From NCBI GenBank assembly GCA_963606965.1, contig CAVDAL010000027.1, positions 1 to 6,939 of the forward strand: DNA of 6,939 nt, written 5' to 3'. This document shows, one piece after another, positions 6,389 to 6,939 of the stretch. This DNA comes from CAVDAL01 sp963606965 (GTDB lineage Bacteria; Actinomycetota; Coriobacteriia; Coriobacteriales; QAMH01). A model generated the notes under the pieces. That model saw only the letters and a list, made by a program, of their open reading frames with translations. It made no database searches and was not told where the DNA came from. Both the position numbers and the translations under genes were made by a program. The first letter of the stretch is position 1; the number at the start of each line of letters is the position of its first letter.

Positions 6389-6889
6389 ATGCGAAATTTT
6401 GTCTTACAATTTCTAAAGTTCAGCATTGTTGGCATTATCGCTTTTGCCATCGATTACGGCTTGTTCATTTTGCTGCACACAGTCATGGACATGCAATACA
6501 TTTTGGCGTCTATCATTTCTTATTGCATCGCTACAATTTTTAATTTTGTGGAAAGCATGCGCCATGTTTTTGAGGGGCGCGAAGGGCAAAGCCGTACAGA
6601 GCAGTTCATTATTTTTACGATTTTAAGCATTATTGGCCTTGGCTTAAATTCGGCATTTTTGTGGTTCTTCACAGACTTTGTTGGCATTTATGCAGAAATC
6701 AGCAAAATTATTGCAACCTTCCTTGTGATGATTTTCAATTTCATTACGCGCAAATATTTCTTCGAAGATCATTCCCGCGTGCCGCAACCTCGCACAGTTT
6801 CTCAAATTCGCGAAGACCGCAACACACAGTCATTCCACAAAGTTAGTGCTAATGACAACAATGAAGCTGCAGAAGATTCTGCTGAATAA
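6389..6889 (+). CDS. GtrA-family membrane protein
   Basis: This small membrane protein of 166 residues has four predicted helices (about 5-31, 37-55, 72-96, 103-120). It matches the GtrA family: FSIVGIIAFAIDYGLF (11-26) corresponds to the FxxVGxxxxxxDxxxF signature, NFVESMRHVF (52-61) to the conserved NFxxxRxxVF turn, and FNFITRKYFF (116-125) to the last-helix NFxxRKxxF. GtrA-like proteins are thought to move polyprenyl-phosphate-linked sugars across the membrane or to assist enzymes that use them. After the last helix there is a hydrophilic, charged tail of about 40 residues (127-166). The gene diverges from the rfb operon. I chose the ATG at 6389 rather than the in-frame TTG at 6362, because residues added by the TTG (RFSGKIQP) are not typical and a -10-like box lies between the two. 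A role in feeding the nearby GT-C-like protein is inferred. Confidence 0.88.
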   Translation: MRNFVLQFLKFSIVGIIAFAIDYGLFILLHTVMDMQYILASIISYCIATIFNFVESMRHVFEGREGQSRTEQFIIFTILSIIGLGLNSAFLWFFTDFVGIYAEISKIIATFLVMIFNFITRKYFFEDHSRVPQPRTVSQIREDRNTQSFHKVSANDNNEAAEDSAE

Positions 6890-6939
6890 AGCTGCAAAGA
6901 ATCATCGAAAGCCTCTTACGCGTTTCTAAAACAGAAAGA

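Noticed and set aside
6358..6401. Imperfect inverted repeat (AATTTTGCG / GCGAAATTT) flanking the TAAAAT box
   Set aside because: Arms have two mismatches in nine positions in AT-rich sequence; not distinguishable from chance without comparison to relatives.
6852..6929. 25-codon plus-strand frame (MTTMKLQKILL...) overlapping the end of the GtrA-family gene
   Set aside because: It is short, mostly overlaps the coding tail of that gene in another frame, and lacks a ribosome binding site; chance is the simplest explanation.
6908..6930. Weak hairpin (GAAAGC ... GCGTTTC) after the GtrA-family gene as a terminator
   Set aside because: The stem is short and imperfect and no T-run follows, so it does not qualify as an intrinsic terminator.

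Overview
This window is almost filled by one polysaccharide-biosynthesis operon on the minus strand, with a small membrane-protein gene diverging from its head. Read 5'->3' on the minus strand, the order is: glucose-1-phosphate cytidylyltransferase (rfbF, 5461-6231), CDP-glucose 4,6-dehydratase (rfbG, 4370-5476), CDP-4-keto-6-deoxy-D-glucose-3-dehydrase (rfbH, 3040-4377), a large polytopic GT-C-like membrane protein (1213-2997), a GT2 glycosyltransferase (220-1209) and the N-terminus of a probable GT4 glycosyltransferase that runs off the left edge (1-202). On the plus strand, starting 157 bases from rfbF, is a GtrA-family membrane protein (6389-6889). Gene coverage is essentially complete. 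The only sizeable gap is the divergent control region at 6232-6388, and the last 50 bases show no clear gene.

How the genes work together: RfbF makes CDP-glucose from glucose-1-phosphate and CTP. RfbG converts it to CDP-4-keto-6-deoxyglucose. RfbH, a PLP and [2Fe-2S] enzyme, removes the C-3 hydroxyl. This is the common trunk of the 3,6-dideoxyhexose pathways (paratose, abequose, tyvelose, ascarylose). Neither the electron-transfer reductase that regenerates RfbH (E3, AscD/RfbI type) nor the final C-4 reductase or epimerase that decides the sugar is in the window. The cytoplasmic GT2 and GT4 enzymes probably assemble a glycan. The GT-C protein and GtrA suggest a second, extracytoplasmic step that uses polyprenyl-phosphate sugars; that link is inference.

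Organism: base composition looks moderate to low GC by eye. The genes are tightly packed with 8- and 16-base overlaps, the proteins are rich in cysteine, and the gtrA gene appears to be leaderless (a TAAAAT box seven bases before its ATG). Together these suggest an anaerobic bacterium, possibly a low-GC actinobacterium of the Coriobacteriia (Atopobium-like). This placement is weak; an anaerobic Firmicute or another group is not excluded.

The most notable points are the CDP-3,6-dideoxyhexose trunk coupled to a GT-C-like protein of unrecognised specificity with a ~210-residue external domain, the uncertain start of that protein, and the compact divergent control region.
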